Made by a program: the position numbers and the translations under genes. Source: Francisella philomiragia subsp. philomiragia ATCC 25015 (lineage in GTDB: Bacteria > Pseudomonadota > Gammaproteobacteria > Francisellales > Francisellaceae). Taken from it: a stretch of DNA of 64,000 bases. This document shows positions 46,382 through 56,817 of this stretch, in pieces. Position 1 is the first letter of the stretch; every line of letters starts with the position of its first letter. The DNA is taken from assembly GCF_000156715.1 (NCBI RefSeq), contig NZ_DS999316.1:531956-595955 (forward strand), read 5' to 3'. Below the pieces are notes generated by a model, which searched no databases, was not told where the DNA came from, and saw only the letters and a list, made by a program, of their open reading frames with translations.

Positions 46382-47447
46382 AGTATGCCTCTCTGATATT
46401 TTCCAAACCAATCAACATATCATCTAAAAACAATAAACTACTAAACAAAAGCTTCCTTTTTTGTTTATCATTTTGATATTTATAGATATAGTTCATTTCA
46501 AATTTATATTTCAGATGAGATATATCCTCTGACTTTTTTTCAAAAGTCTTAGCTGGCTTTTGTATGTATAACATCAAAATCATTGTATTTTTATAAATTT
46601 TCTCTAAGTCTTGTGATAGATTTTTTGCTTCTTCTTCTTCAAACCCTAAACGAACATAGTCAACTGTAAGTTTTTTATAGACCAATAAAAACTTAGATGT
46701 TAAACGATTAAAAACCACCAAGTTATGGCTTAAATATCGCCACTGTTCTTGACGGCTTTTTCTCAAGAACATCAAACCATGGTTTTTAAAAGAATTTATA
46801 TTTTGGTATTTTAAATTACTTACTTCAACAATATTTGATTGAGTAAATCTTCTGTATTTTGCTTTTTCAAATGTATCAATATAGTTACGCACAAAATTTT
46901 TCAAAAACTCATTAAATACTTTACTAACATCATTAGCTTTCATTAGCTTGTAGTTTCTAATAATCACCAGATAAACAATCAAACCAATTAAAATAGCTGT
47001 AAGAGTAAAATGTAAATGATTATCTTTTTCCAACGGATAACGCACAAAACAGATACAAGTAATAACTACAATCATCATAGGAAATACAGTAAAAGCTTCT
47101 CCAAACCTTCTAAACCAAAATGCTATAAAAGCGACAAATACTATTAGCATAAAGTTAGTTTCAAAAAGAGGATGTACATATGGAGATATATTAACTATGA
47201 CGATAGCTATAACCATATATAGGGCAAAGGCTAAACGTTTGGCTTGGATACTTCCTAATAGAATACTTCCAGCCAAATTAGCCATGAACAAGATAATTAT
47301 AATAACAAGATTTTTGTCGATATCAAAAAATGTTGTAATAGCTAAAAATGAAAAAAGTATAATTGCAGATTTGATAGCTCCATCCTGAAATACCTTCATA
47401 GGATCTTGGTCAACATATTTATGATATATTTCACTGATGCTAAGCAC
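46368..47447 (-). CDS. FUSC-family membrane protein, first half
   Basis: This 359-residue protein has about six membrane spans in its first 170 residues (AIKSAIILFSFLAITTFF, LVIIIILFMANLAG, LAFALYMVIAIVIVN and others) and a long helical cytoplasmic part with a conserved-looking LRKSRQEQWRYLSHNL segment. This matches the N-terminal half of fusaric-acid-resistance/YccS-type exporters. The second half is coded in the next frame with a short overlap, either as a natural two-subunit exporter or because of a frameshift. The substrate is unknown. Confidence 0.7.
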   Translation of the reverse strand: MLSISEIYHKYVDQDPMKVFQDGAIKSAIILFSFLAITTFFDIDKNLVIIIILFMANLAGSILLGSIQAKRLAFALYMVIAIVIVNISPYVHPLFETNFMLIVFVAFIAFWFRRFGEAFTVFPMMIVVITCICFVRYPLEKDNHLHFTLTAILIGLIVYLVIIRNYKLMKANDVSKVFNEFLKNFVRNYIDTFEKAKYRRFTQSNIVEVSNLKYQNINSFKNHGLMFLRKSRQEQWRYLSHNLVVFNRLTSKFLLVYKKLTVDYVRLGFEEEEAKNLSQDLEKIYKNTMILMLYIQKPAKTFEKKSEDISHLKYKFEMNYIYKYQNDKQKRKLLFSSLLFLDDMLIGLENIREAYYDLI

Positions 47448-47590
47448 TTATAAATCAACTTCAAGGACACTTAATATACTAAGAATTATATTGCAAAAGT
47501 TGCTTAATTAATATCATTAGAGTAGTTATTTTTGCTTCAAAATGTAGTAAAATTTAAGAGCATTTAAATAAAATACACATTTATATCTTT

Positions 47591-49474
47591 ATGATTTATA
47601 ACAACACTTATGATGTTATTGTTGTTGGTGGCGGTCATGCAGGCGTAGAAGCTGCTGCTGCTTCAGCACGTATAGGCGCAAAAACCTTATTACTCACTCA
47701 CAATATTGACACAATTGGACAAATGTCTTGTAACCCTGCTATCGGTGGTATCGGTAAGGGTCATTTAGTTAAAGAGATAGATGCTATGGGTGGTATCATG
47801 GCAAAAGCCATTGATATGGCAGGTATCCAATTTAGAATTTTAAATTCTCGTAAAGGTCCAGCTGTAAGAGCAACAAGAGCTCAAGCAGATAGAGTACTAT
47901 ATAAAAAGGCTATTAACTCTCTACTAAATGATCAACAGAATTTAGATATCTTCCAAGATTCTGTAGATGATTTGGTCGTTGAGAATGATACGGTATGTGG
48001 CGCTATAACTAAAACAGGCATCACTTTCAAATCAAAAAAGGTTGTACTCACAGTAGGTACATTCTTGGGTGGTAAGATACATATTGGGCAAGTTTCAAAG
48101 GAAGGTGGTCGTGCAGGAGATCAACCATCAAATGCATTAGCTGCTCGCTTAAGAGCATTACCATTTAGAGTTGATAGACTTAAAACAGGTACTCCTCCAC
48201 GTATAGACAGCCGAAGTGTCGATTTTAGTGTTATGGATGTTCAACATGGCGATACTCCAACACCATTTTTTTCATTTTTTTCGAAAGGAAAAATTGAGCA
48301 TCCAAGACAAATACCTTGTTACATAACATACACCAACTCAAAGACTCATGAGATTATTACAAATAATCTCGATAAATCGGCAATGTATAGTGGATTAATA
48401 GAAGGCATTGGTCCTCGTTACTGTCCATCTATTGAAGATAAAGTAGTAAGATTTGCTGAGAAAGATAGACATCAAATCTTTGTTGAACCCGAGGGCTTAA
48501 ACAGTATTGAGCTGTACCCTAACGGACTATCAACTAGCTTACCATTTGAAGTACAGTGTGAGTATATACGCTCAATTAAAGGCTTCGAAAATGCCTTTAT
48601 TATAAGGCCTGGTTATGCAATCGAATATGACTTCTTTGATCCGAGAGATCTTAAACCTACTCTTGAGACCAAACATATCAAAAACTTATTTTTTGCAGGA
48701 CAAATCAATGGTACTACAGGCTACGAGGAGGCAGGTGCTCAAGGCTTAGTAGCTGGAATAAATGCCGCAATCAGTATAGATAGTGATAAATCATGGTATC
48801 CAACGCGCTCAAATAGCTATATGGGTGTTTTGATAGATGATTTGATAACAAAAGGTACCAAAGAGCCTTATCGTATGTTTACATCTCGCGCTGAATATAG
48901 ACTTATATTGCGTGAAGATAATGCAGATTTAAGGCTATCAGACAAAGCATGCGAAATAGGGCTACTAAACAAGCAAGATCAAGAGTTTTTTATCAATAAA
49001 AAAACAGCTATAGATGAAAATATAGCCATGATGAAAAATACTTGGATAGGTCCTCAAACACAAAAAGCTCGTGAGCTTGAAAAATTCCTAGACAAAAAAA
49101 TGACTCGAGAAAGTACGCTTTTTGACTTACTAAAGCGTCCAGAGTTAGACTATAAAAAATTACAACAAATTCCTGATACAAATTTAAAACTAGAGGATGA
49201 GTCTGTAATCGAACAGATAGAAATCTCTGCTAAATATTCAGGATATATCGAACGTCAAAGCAAAGATATAGCCAAAATATTAACGCTTGAATCAAAAACA
49301 ATACCAGAAAGCTTTGACTATTCACAAGTGAAAGGACTTTCTAATGAAGTACTTCAAAAATTATCAGAACAAAAACCAACTACCTTAGGTGAAGCATCTC
49401 GAATTCCTGGAGTAACTCCAGCAGCTGTGTCATTATTGACTATATACATGAAAAAAACTGGTTTTATAAAATAG
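47591..49474 (+). CDS. mnmG: tRNA uridine-5-carboxymethylaminomethyl modification enzyme MnmG
   Basis: This 627-residue FAD protein with MnmE makes the cmnm5 group on U34 of several tRNAs. [12 protein letters not shown] near residues 11-22 is the FAD motif. [12 protein letters not shown] and the catalytic-region cysteines are normal, and the C-terminal helical domain binds MnmE and tRNA. Length is typical (about 629). The FAD-domain protein at 7343-8557 would process its product. Confidence 0.97.
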   Translation: MIYNNTYDVIVVGGGHAGVEAAAASARIGAKTLLLTHNIDTIGQMSCNPAIGGIGKGHLVKEIDAMGGIMAKAIDMAGIQFRILNSRKGPAVRATRAQADRVLYKKAINSLLNDQQNLDIFQDSVDDLVVENDTVCGAITKTGITFKSKKVVLTVGTFLGGKIHIGQVSKEGGRAGDQPSNALAARLRALPFRVDRLKTGTPPRIDSRSVDFSVMDVQHGDTPTPFFSFFSKGKIEHPRQIPCYITYTNSKTHEIITNNLDKSAMYSGLIEGIGPRYCPSIEDKVVRFAEKDRHQIFVEPEGLNSIELYPNGLSTSLPFEVQCEYIRSIKGFENAFIIRPGYAIEYDFFDPRDLKPTLETKHIKNLFFAGQINGTTGYEEAGAQGLVAGINAAISIDSDKSWYPTRSNSYMGVLIDDLITKGTKEPYRMFTSRAEYRLILREDNADLRLSDKACEIGLLNKQDQEFFINKKTAIDENIAMMKNTWIGPQTQKARELEKFLDKKMTRESTLFDLLKRPELDYKKLQQIPDTNLKLEDESVIEQIEISAKYSGYIERQSKDIAKILTLESKTIPESFDYSQVKGLSNEVLQKLSEQKPTTLGEASRIPGVTPAAVSLLTIYMKKTGFIK

Positions 49475-49486
49475 GAAGTATTTATT

Positions 49487-49876
49487 ATGATAAAAGACTT
49501 TTTTAAGATTGTGGTTTTAATAACATTAGCATCAGCACTTTTTTCATGTGCTACTAAGCAAAAATATATAGATCAGCAAAAGGCATGGATCGGTAAGAAT
49601 ATATACGCTTATACTCAAGAATTTGGTATGCCTAATAATGTGATTCAAGTCTCACCTGATCCTAATGTTGAGACTTATGTGTATGTGCGTAAGGCAGTTA
49701 ATCCAAATACTCCTGCTTATGCTGGTAGCCCAATGAACAGCTTAATAATGGCAAATAGAAATCCTCATTTTGTTCAATTTGGAGCTTTAATGTGCACGAC
49801 TTGGGTTTCATATAACAAAAATACTAAGCTGATTATAAATATAACATTCCGCGGTAACTACTGCGCGATTAACTAG
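49487..49876 (+). CDS. Small lipoprotein of unknown function
   Basis: This 129-residue protein has a lipoprotein signal ending ALFS|C with Cys21. The mature part has a short WIGKNI...FGMP segment, a YVYVRK strand, and a C-terminal NITFRGNYC. This W-G-x...G-x-P...Y-x-Y...G-N-x-C pattern recurs in small lipoproteins of unknown role. It has AGGAAG as RBS and lies 12 bases after mnmG, probably cotranscribed with it. Confidence 0.72.
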   Translation: MIKDFFKIVVLITLASALFSCATKQKYIDQQKAWIGKNIYAYTQEFGMPNNVIQVSPDPNVETYVYVRKAVNPNTPAYAGSPMNSLIMANRNPHFVQFGALMCTTWVSYNKNTKLIINITFRGNYCAIN

Positions 49877-49895
49877 CATCACACAGGAAAATTTA

Positions 49896-51266
49896 ATGAA
49901 TATTAAACAGACTTCAACACCCCTAGTTACAGGACTAGTATCTGCCTCAATATGCTTTAGTTTTGGTTTTTTTTCAAATGTTTTTAAATACAATGGATTA
50001 GAGTTTTTTTATGCCTATATAGCATTTTTAGTACTGCTATGCTATCCAATGAATCTAATTGCAATATATTTTCAAAAGGCCTATCCTGACTTAAATTCAC
50101 ACAATAAATTGGTCTATAAAATCACTGGCAGCTCCAAATTCAGGCCTATTAGCATATTATTAACTGGAACAATGATTATTTTTGTAGCTCTTGTTATGTT
50201 TAATATGTCAACTTATGTTTTGGATTTTTTTGATAATATACCTGCAATAGATAGATTAAGTGACCAGAGTCTCCAGTTTAGTAGTAATTTCCCAATATAC
50301 ACATCTCTACTCGCTGTATTTATTGTAATTTTTTTGATGTTCATACTTGCTGATAAGCAAAAGATAAACTTGAATGAAACGCTAAAAACCACAGCTCATA
50401 TATCACTATATTTAGTAACTATTCTAATGTTAATCGTAATATATACACCTCAAGGAATAATTGGAATAAAGGATTTTCTTTTTGATATAAATTATCAAAA
50501 AGTTGAGCAGCTGCGCTCGATGTTTGGACTAGCTTTAGTTTATGCAATACTAAGCAACTTTATCTCCATAGCATTTTATAAAAACATTATAAATATTGGT
50601 GACAATGATTTTGACAAGTTAAAAACTAGTGCTTTTAAAAGTATATTCTACAATATAGTCTTTTCATTTATGATATGTATAACTATATATGCTATATTAG
50701 GCGACTATAGAAGCTATCTTCAACCTACAGAGGGTTTACAAATCACAACTATTTTCACAATAGTTAAAACAAACTATCCTATGTATTATCTACTACTTGA
50801 AGTAATATTTACAACTCTTAATCTTGTTGTTTTTGTTACATCTTTGAAGTATATTTTCCAAATCGGTACTAAGCTATATACTAAGCTACTAATTCTATTA
50901 ATTCCTTTTATTATAACTACATTTTTTATAGAGTCAGGTATTGCTTATATTGATTTCTCAAATATGATTGCTCTACACATAGTAATTATTTTTATATTTC
51001 TTTTTGATGTGTTTATTATAGGCTGGATTTATGATGCTCAAAAACTTAGTTATGAGATACTCAAAAACACAAATACCAAGCTATCACCAATGTTCAATAT
51101 AGGCCTAAGAATACTTATACCATTTATATGCATCATCATAGCTATTGGCTATATATTTTTACCAATGCCTATTCTATGGCAATTTATAGCAGCTATCGCA
51201 TGTACTATTGTATATATAGTCAAAGGAAGTATTTTTAGTAAAATATTTAACAAGAGAAAATTCTAA
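49896..51266 (+). CDS. 12-span transporter, probably NSS-like
   Basis: This 456-residue, very hydrophobic protein has about 12 membrane spans. The N-terminal [20 protein letters not shown], followed by a long hydrophobic run and [12 protein letters not shown], echoes the first two spans of neurotransmitter:sodium symporters (G-x-G-N-x-W-R-F-P-Y motif, then G-x-P). The key Gly/Trp/Arg of that motif are replaced, so the ion coupling may differ. An amino-acid permease of another family is the alternative. rpiA starts 1 base after its stop. Confidence 0.55.
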   Translation: MNIKQTSTPLVTGLVSASICFSFGFFSNVFKYNGLEFFYAYIAFLVLLCYPMNLIAIYFQKAYPDLNSHNKLVYKITGSSKFRPISILLTGTMIIFVALVMFNMSTYVLDFFDNIPAIDRLSDQSLQFSSNFPIYTSLLAVFIVIFLMFILADKQKINLNETLKTTAHISLYLVTILMLIVIYTPQGIIGIKDFLFDINYQKVEQLRSMFGLALVYAILSNFISIAFYKNIINIGDNDFDKLKTSAFKSIFYNIVFSFMICITIYAILGDYRSYLQPTEGLQITTIFTIVKTNYPMYYLLLEVIFTTLNLVVFVTSLKYIFQIGTKLYTKLLILLIPFIITTFFIESGIAYIDFSNMIALHIVIIFIFLFDVFIIGWIYDAQKLSYEILKNTNTKLSPMFNIGLRILIPFICIIIAIGYIFLPMPILWQFIAAIACTIVYIVKGSIFSKIFNKRKF

Positions 51267-51267
51267 A

Positions 51268-51942
51268 ATGTTTTTTAATAAAAAAAATAATCAAGATGAA
51301 TTAAAAAGAGCTGCAGCTATAGAAGCTGCAAAACATATTAAATCAGAAATTGTTTTAGGAGTTGGTACAGGAAGTACTGTAGCTTTTCTGATTGAAGAAC
51401 TTGTAAATTACAAAGATAAAATAAAATCAGTTGTATCAAGTTCTGAAGATTCTACTAAAAAACTTAAAGCATTAGGTTTTGATGTAGTTGATCTTAACTA
51501 TGCTGGTGAGATTGATTTATATATTGATGGTGCTGATGAGTGTAATAACCACAAAGAACTAATTAAAGGTGGTGGTGCTGCTCTTACGCGTGAGAAAATA
51601 TGTGTTGCAGCAGCAAAAAAATTCATTTGTATTATTGATGAATCTAAAAAAGTAAACACTCTAGGAGAGTTTCCTCTTCCTGTAGAAGTTATCCCAATGG
51701 CTAGAAGCTATGTTGCTAGAGAGATAGTTAAATTAGGTGGTCAACCTGTATATAGAGAACAAACTATTACTGACAATGGCAATGTTATTCTCGATGTATA
51801 TAACCTAAAAATAGACAACCCTCTAAAACTTGAAACTGAGTTAAATCAAATAACTGGTGTTGTGACTAATGGTATCTTTGCTCTTAAACCTGCTGACACG
51901 GTAATTATGGCTAGGAAAGATGGAAGTATTAAGAATTTTTAA
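51268..51942 (+). CDS. rpiA: Ribose-5-phosphate isomerase A
   Basis: This 224-residue isomerase interconverts ribose 5-phosphate and ribulose 5-phosphate in the pentose phosphate pathway. [28 protein letters not shown] (substrate Asp residues), [11 protein letters not shown] (catalytic Glu/Lys region) and the [11 protein letters not shown] segment are the family blocks. Length is normal. It is almost contiguous with the upstream transporter gene. Confidence 0.96.
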   Translation: MFFNKKNNQDELKRAAAIEAAKHIKSEIVLGVGTGSTVAFLIEELVNYKDKIKSVVSSSEDSTKKLKALGFDVVDLNYAGEIDLYIDGADECNNHKELIKGGGAALTREKICVAAAKKFICIIDESKKVNTLGEFPLPVEVIPMARSYVAREIVKLGGQPVYREQTITDNGNVILDVYNLKIDNPLKLETELNQITGVVTNGIFALKPADTVIMARKDGSIKNF

Positions 51943-51952
51943 TTTTTTATTA

Positions 51953-52813
51953 TTATGGTAATTGAATAAACTCTTTCTCATCACCATATACTTTTTTAAA
52001 TCTGCCATTTTTCCAGTTATCTTTTGCTTTTTTGATCCTATCTTTATTACTTGAAACAAAATTCCATTCTATAAATCTATGCGAAAGCTTATCTCCACCA
52101 ATTATGACAATATGCGAATCTGATAAAGCATCTAACTTATAAAGATTTAAACTATCTATTATAAGCATAGTATGACTATTTATTATTTGCTTGTTATATT
52201 CAACCTTACCTTTAATAACATAAATTGCCAACTCTTCTTCTATAGGAAGATCAATAGAAACATTTTTAGGAATATTAACCTCAATATATAAAGTTTGACA
52301 ATATGTTTTAACTGGAGAGCTATATCCATAAGCATCACCAATTAAAAGCTTAAAGTCCGCATTATTATTAATAAAGTTTGGTAACCCATCACTTCGATAA
52401 TTATAAAAAGCAGGTGAAATTTCTTCAAATGCTTCAGGTAAAGCGTGCCAAAGTTGAATCCCATGAAGAGTTCGGTTTCTTAACTTTAATTCTTCTCTTT
52501 CACGTTCAGAATGTGTAATGCCCTTACCAGCCACCATAAGATTTATTTCTCCAGGTAATATTGGTTGAGCATTACCCAATGAATCTCGATGGAATATCTC
52601 TCCTTCAAACAGATAAGTAACTGTTGCTAAATTAATATGAGGATGAGGTTTAACATTTATGCCATCATCGCCACTTAATAATTCAGTCGGCCCAAAATGA
52701 TCAAAAAATATCCATGGACCTACCATTTTCTGCTTTGATGTAGGTAAGGCTCTTCTAACTTCAAAAGCACCTAAATTTTTAGTTTTTACATCAATTATAT
52801 GTTGTCTTGCCAT
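51953..52813 (-). CDS. Pirin-family bicupin protein
   Basis: This 286-residue protein has the pirin signature in its first cupin: PHPHINLATVTYLFEGEIFHRDS and the INLMVAGKGITHSERE block supply the metal-binding histidines and Glu. HGIQLWHALP is also typical. Pirins are Fe-dependent; some have quercetinase activity, others interact with metabolic enzymes. The role here is unknown. It converges with rpiA and is followed upstream by the threonine aldolase gene. Confidence 0.9.
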   Translation of the reverse strand: MARQHIIDVKTKNLGAFEVRRALPTSKQKMVGPWIFFDHFGPTELLSGDDGINVKPHPHINLATVTYLFEGEIFHRDSLGNAQPILPGEINLMVAGKGITHSEREREELKLRNRTLHGIQLWHALPEAFEEISPAFYNYRSDGLPNFINNNADFKLLIGDAYGYSSPVKTYCQTLYIEVNIPKNVSIDLPIEEELAIYVIKGKVEYNKQIINSHTMLIIDSLNLYKLDALSDSHIVIIGGDKLSHRFIEWNFVSSNKDRIKKAKDNWKNGRFKKVYGDEKEFIQLP

Positions 52814-52851
52814 GCATATACCTCTTTAAATATAATATATGTTCAAATATG

Positions 52852-53880
52852 CTAACTAACTATAGTTTCAATAAATTCATTTACCTTTTCTTCAACTGTA
52901 GCCCAAGAAGTAACTAATCTTACTAATGAATTTTTATTATCAATTTCACTCATTACAAAGAAAGTAAATTTTTCCTGGAGTACTTTTATCACTGTGTTTG
53001 GTAATATAGCAAAAATTTGATTGCTTGCTACAGGTTGTAAGAGCATATAGTCAGCATTAACTATTCCTTTAGAAAGTTTCTCTGCCATATTATTTGCATG
53101 ACTTGCTAGATCAAAAAAAAGATTATTAGAAAATAATTCTCTAAACTGAAGTCCTAACACCCTACCTTTTGCTAATAGAGCCCCTCTTTGCTTAATATTA
53201 AAGCAAAACTCTTCAGCTAAATTTTTATTTGGAATAAGTATTGCTTCTCCAAACAAAATTCCAGCCTTAGTCCCACCAATCCAAAATATATCTGAAAACT
53301 CTGCAATATCAGCTAAACTTAAATCACTATCTTTAGCAGTTAATGCAGCACCCAATCTTGCACCATCAATAAATAATAATAAATTATTTTGTTTACAAAC
53401 TTCTGATAGCTTCTGTAATTCTTCTTTTGTATATATAGTTCCTAATTCTGTTGAATTAGAAATATATACTAATTTAGGTTTTGCCATATGAGGAGCATGA
53501 GAGTTATTTTTAATCACTTCTTTAATATCATTAGATGTTAATTTTCCATTATCAGAAAAAACTGAAATAATCTTATGTCCTGTAGCCTCAATTGCACCAG
53601 CCTCACGTAAAGCAATATGCCCACTACTAGCAGAAATTACAGCCTCATATGGCTTTAATATACTAGAAATACAAATTAAATTAGCAAGAGTTCCTCCTGC
53701 AACAAAATATATATCTACATTATCTTTATTAAGGTGTTTACATATTAACTCTTTTGCCTGACTAGAATATTCATCATTCCCATAAGCCAATTGCTGAATT
53801 AAGTTTGTATCCTCTAATGCTTTAATTATCTTAGGATGACATCCTTCACTATAATCATCAAGAAAACTATATCTAAACAT
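52852..53880 (-). CDS. Low-specificity threonine aldolase-type PLP enzyme
   Basis: This 342-residue PLP enzyme is of the beta-eliminating lyase/threonine aldolase family. YSEGCHPKIIKALE opens the fold. FIDGARLGAAL carries the pyridine-binding Asp and Arg, and WIGGTKAGILFGEA carries the Schiff-base Lys. It would cleave threonine or allo-threonine to glycine and acetaldehyde. ATG 53880 is chosen because AATGAG lies about 9 bases upstream, while the earlier ATG at 53889 touches it. It is on the same strand as pirin, 38 bases apart. Confidence 0.87.
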   Translation of the reverse strand: MFRYSFLDDYSEGCHPKIIKALEDTNLIQQLAYGNDEYSSQAKELICKHLNKDNVDIYFVAGGTLANLICISSILKPYEAVISASSGHIALREAGAIEATGHKIISVFSDNGKLTSNDIKEVIKNNSHAPHMAKPKLVYISNSTELGTIYTKEELQKLSEVCKQNNLLLFIDGARLGAALTAKDSDLSLADIAEFSDIFWIGGTKAGILFGEAILIPNKNLAEEFCFNIKQRGALLAKGRVLGLQFRELFSNNLFFDLASHANNMAEKLSKGIVNADYMLLQPVASNQIFAILPNTVIKVLQEKFTFFVMSEIDNKNSLVRLVTSWATVEEKVNEFIETIVS

Positions 53881-54077
53881 ATAACACATCTCATTAAATT
53901 TAAAAGTAAACTTCCTTTTAGTATATGGTATATATATTTATTTTGAGATATCTTATTACATATTATTCAATTATTTCTAAAAAAAGAAATTGAATATAAA
54001 CAAAGATTCTATACTAACTTAGAAAAGTTGATATACCAGAATTTACGATAACTCATGAGACAAATTTAGGTAACTAT

Positions 54078-54881
54078 ATGATTTTTTTAGAAAAACAAAA
54101 TGATAATGCAGAAACTTTAGCATATATTGGCCATGTTGATAATGTAATTCATGGTATTGTACCAGAAGAGCTAAAATACAGACGTTTTCTTGCTAGCGAT
54201 TTTGATTATGGCTTTGAGCTAGGATCACCACAAAGCATTTATAATCTTGGTGAATGTATTTTGCTTAATAATATGATTTATTCATCAAGAACAGATGTTA
54301 GTAGATCAGAAAGAGACCCTCTAATGTGGGGGCCTGAATTTGTTACAACAGGTATATTTCTTATTCCCAAAAATACTCCTGTTAGCTATATAGCAAAATA
54401 TTTCTCATTTGATACGGAAAGCACTCTTGCAGATATCTATAAACAAATTTATGCTCAACTTAAATCTCCTTTTGCAATTGTAGGATGTGTTCAATTTTCA
54501 CAAGTAAATGCAGAAGCTATAACTAAAGCCCCCATAAATAGTGAAAATATCTTTACTAATAGTCAAAATTATTATGATGAGAAAAAATATGAAGACACAG
54601 ATGTAAACTTTGCTATTATGGGTGTAGTAAGCAATCCCGACGACAAGAAATTAGAGCAAATCAATCAAGAACTCTCATCTGTTTTATATCATAACCCTTT
54701 TGCAAATAAAAATAAGCTTTTAACTCACACACATGGACTGATGCTCAATAAATCAATAATTGATATTGAAAAAGTACATCCACGTAATGCTAAAGAAGTC
54801 TTACACATACAAGATCGATCATTAGTTCGTTATATCAAACTTAAAGTTTATAAAATAAAAGGACTTACTAAGTACGCTTAG
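54078..54881 (+). CDS. Unrecognised protein
   Basis: This 267-residue, soluble, cytoplasmic-looking protein has no signal peptide. Visible parts are a GHVDNVIHG start, a repeat-like LGECILLNNMIY strand, a MWGPEFVTTGIF segment and a THTHGLML motif near the end. The FELGSPQSIYNLGECILLNN piece is loosely reminiscent of acetolactate decarboxylase, but the rest does not support it. It stands alone between convergent or divergent neighbours. Confidence 0.7.
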   Translation: MIFLEKQNDNAETLAYIGHVDNVIHGIVPEELKYRRFLASDFDYGFELGSPQSIYNLGECILLNNMIYSSRTDVSRSERDPLMWGPEFVTTGIFLIPKNTPVSYIAKYFSFDTESTLADIYKQIYAQLKSPFAIVGCVQFSQVNAEAITKAPINSENIFTNSQNYYDEKKYEDTDVNFAIMGVVSNPDDKKLEQINQELSSVLYHNPFANKNKLLTHTHGLMLNKSIIDIEKVHPRNAKEVLHIQDRSLVRYIKLKVYKIKGLTKYA

Positions 54882-54898
54882 AATTATAAATAAATAAG

Positions 54899-55600
54899 CT
54901 AACTACTTTTTTTTCGGTAGAAAATAAATTTAAAAATAAAAGGAAATAATGCCAACATCAACAAGACTATAACAGCTATTATAAATTTGTAATCAAACAA
55001 ATTAGCCTGCCCCTGCTGAGAACTCTTGAAATGAACTCCAAACCATACATATATAAATGTTATTGGAATAATGCCAATTAAAGTAGTCAAAAAGAAGATG
55101 CTGTTTTTAACTTTTAAAATTCCTGCCAAAATATTTGGAACAAAAAAAGGAATTGGTAAAATTCTAGAAATCAACAATATAGACACAGGGTAATTTTCTA
55201 CCAACAATTTAAATCTTGAAACGATCTTAAATCTTGGATTTGTCTGTACCTCTCCCCAATTATATTTAATAATCAAAAAAGCCAACATCGCCCCCAATGT
55301 GGCTGAGAATAAACAAATAAAAAACCCCAACGTGAGCCCAAACAAGAGTCCAGCAAGTATTTTTAAAAATGGTTTGATTGGAACAGAAAAGAATACTGCC
55401 AAAATATATATACAAGCATAACTTAAAGACGCAAGTACTACATGGCCATCTATATAAGAACTAACATTATAGTATGCTAAATTTATCTTATCTATGTCTA
55501 GATATTTATAACCATTAAAAATTAAAAACAACAAAATCCCCAGACTTAAAAAAAAGACTAAAAAAAGTCTTTTAACAAGTAAGGGATTTATAAATTTCAC
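54899..55600 (-). CDS. TVP38/TMEM64 (DedA-like) membrane protein
   Basis: This 233-residue protein has about six membrane segments. VFFSVPIKPFLKILAGLLFG and the following GFFICLFSATLGAMLAFLI are the family core with the glycine-rich re-entrant loop. Later, SRILPIPFFVPNILAGIL is the second conserved box. Members are thought to act in lipid or small-molecule transport, and the specific role is unknown. It lies downstream of rplT on the same strand. Confidence 0.88.
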   Translation of the reverse strand: MKFINPLLVKRLFLVFFLSLGILLFLIFNGYKYLDIDKINLAYYNVSSYIDGHVVLASLSYACIYILAVFFSVPIKPFLKILAGLLFGLTLGFFICLFSATLGAMLAFLIIKYNWGEVQTNPRFKIVSRFKLLVENYPVSILLISRILPIPFFVPNILAGILKVKNSIFFLTTLIGIIPITFIYVWFGVHFKSSQQGQANLFDYKFIIAVIVLLMLALFPFIFKFIFYRKKSS

Positions 55601-55638
55601 AAGATTATATAAAGAAAAAATTTGATTAGAATACTCAA

Positions 55639-55995
55639 TTAAGCTAAAGCAGCTTTAGCTTTTTCAACTACTGCAGCGAATGCATCTTTGTTATATACAG
55701 CAAGCTCAGCTAATGCTTTTCTATCTAACTCTACACCAGCCTTGTTTAAACCGTTGATTAATTGGCTATAGCTAATATCGTGTTGTCTTGCAGCTGCATT
55801 AATACGAACAATCCAAAGCGATCTGAATGTTCTTTTCTTAACCTTACGATCTCTGTAAGCATATTGACCTGCTTTAATTACAGCTTGTTTAGCTACCCTA
55901 TATACTCTTGAACGAGCACCATAGTAACCTTTAGCTTGTTTTAACACCTTCTTATGACGTGCGCGTGCTGTTACGCCTCTTTTTACTCTTGACAT
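55639..55995 (-). CDS. rplT: 50S ribosomal protein L20
   Basis: This 118-residue protein has the typical basic N-terminus ([16 protein letters not shown]) that threads into 23S rRNA and a globular C-terminus. It is essential for 50S assembly, and in E. coli it represses its own operon. It closes the thrS-infC-rpmI-rplT operon. A perfect 9-base hairpin covers its last codons and stop. Confidence 0.98.
   Translation of the reverse strand: MSRVKRGVTARARHKKVLKQAKGYYGARSRVYRVAKQAVIKAGQYAYRDRKVKKRTFRSLWIVRINAAARQHDISYSQLINGLNKAGVELDRKALAELAVYNKDAFAAVVEKAKAALA
55641..55661 (-). other. Hairpin covering the rplT stop codon
   Basis: AAGCTAAAG and CTTTAGCTT are perfect complements around a 3-base loop, coding the last Lys-Ala-Lys-Ala-Ala-Leu-Ala codons. 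On the transcript strand no U-run follows, so it is not a standard terminator. It may protect the 3' end or be a by-product of the repeats. Confidence 0.35.
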
Positions 55996-56030
55996 GATTT
56001 AGTCTCCACTTTAAAAATTGATAAACAAAC

Positions 56031-56228
56031 TTATGCGTAAGGCATTTGTTGAACTAAACTAGCAGTATCAACTTTAGCTACTTGATTCATACCTCTTAAA
56101 TGACGCTTTCTCTTAGTTGTCATTTTAGTATTGATATGAGCACGATTTGCACAACGGTGCTTGAAACCACCTTTACCAGTCTTTTTAAAGCGCTTAGCAG
56201 CACCACTCTTAGTTTTTAACTTAGGCAT
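56031..56228 (-). CDS. rpmI: 50S ribosomal protein L35
   Basis: This 65-residue basic protein begins [18 protein letters not shown], the family signature, with HRCANRAHI in the middle. It is coded between infC and rplT in the conserved order. Confidence 0.98.
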   Translation of the reverse strand: MPKLKTKSGAAKRFKKTGKGGFKHRCANRAHINTKMTTKRKRHLRGMNQVAKVDTASLVQQMPYA

Positions 56229-56271
56229 TTTTAATACTCCGCATTGTATTAATTGTTATTATTTTGATTTA

Positions 56272-56793
56272 CTACTTTTTCTTTGGTCCTAAAACCATAA
56301 TCATTTGACGACCTTCCATTTTAGGTTGGTGTTCCACCACACCGTACTCAGCCGCATCACTTGCCATACGCTGAAGCATTTGCATACCTAGCTCATTATG
56401 TGACATTTCTCTGCCTCTGAATCTTAGTGTGACTTTTACTTTATCGCCTTTTTCAAGGAATTTTATCAGGTTGCGTAGTTTTACCTGGTAATCCCCTACA
56501 TCAGTCACAGGTCTAAGTTTAATCTCTTTGATCTGTGTCTGCTTTTGGTTTTTTTTCGCTTGTGCTTTTTTCTTGCCTTGTTCAAACAAGAACTTACCGT
56601 AGTCCATCAGACGACAAACTGGCGGATTAGCATTTGCTACCATTTCAACCAAATCAACATTAGCCTCTTCAGCCAATGCTAAAGCTTCGCTGATAGATAC
56701 AACACCTATTTGCTGACCATCAACACCAACTAGGCGCACCTCTTTAGCTTTAATTTGCTCATTTATAGGTGCTTTTTTATCCGTTGTTTTAAT
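56272..56793 (-). CDS. infC: Translation initiation factor IF-3, probable AUU start
   Basis: This is a 173-residue protein if read from ATT at 56793, giving [23 protein letters not shown]. The Shine-Dalgarno GGAGGA (56807-56802) lies 8-9 bases before it. A GTG at 56739 would lose the INEQI...EVRL N-terminal helix that all IF-3 proteins have. AUU starts for infC are known in E. coli, where they let IF-3 repress its own translation. The body carries [16 protein letters not shown], then the linker and C-terminal [11 protein letters not shown] and [14 protein letters not shown]. Confidence 0.95.
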   Translation of the reverse strand: MKTTDKKAPINEQIKAKEVRLVGVDGQQIGVVSISEALALAEEANVDLVEMVANANPPVCRLMDYGKFLFEQGKKKAQAKKNQKQTQIKEIKLRPVTDVGDYQVKLRNLIKFLEKGDKVKVTLRFRGREMSHNELGMQMLQRMASDAAEYGVVEHQPKMEGRQMIMVLGPKKK

Positions 56794-56817
56794 AACTTTT
56801 TTCCTCCACAGAAATTA

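Noticed and set aside
54078..54881. Acetolactate decarboxylase
   Set aside because: Only one short segment is reminiscent; the order of motifs and zinc-histidine pattern do not follow that family.
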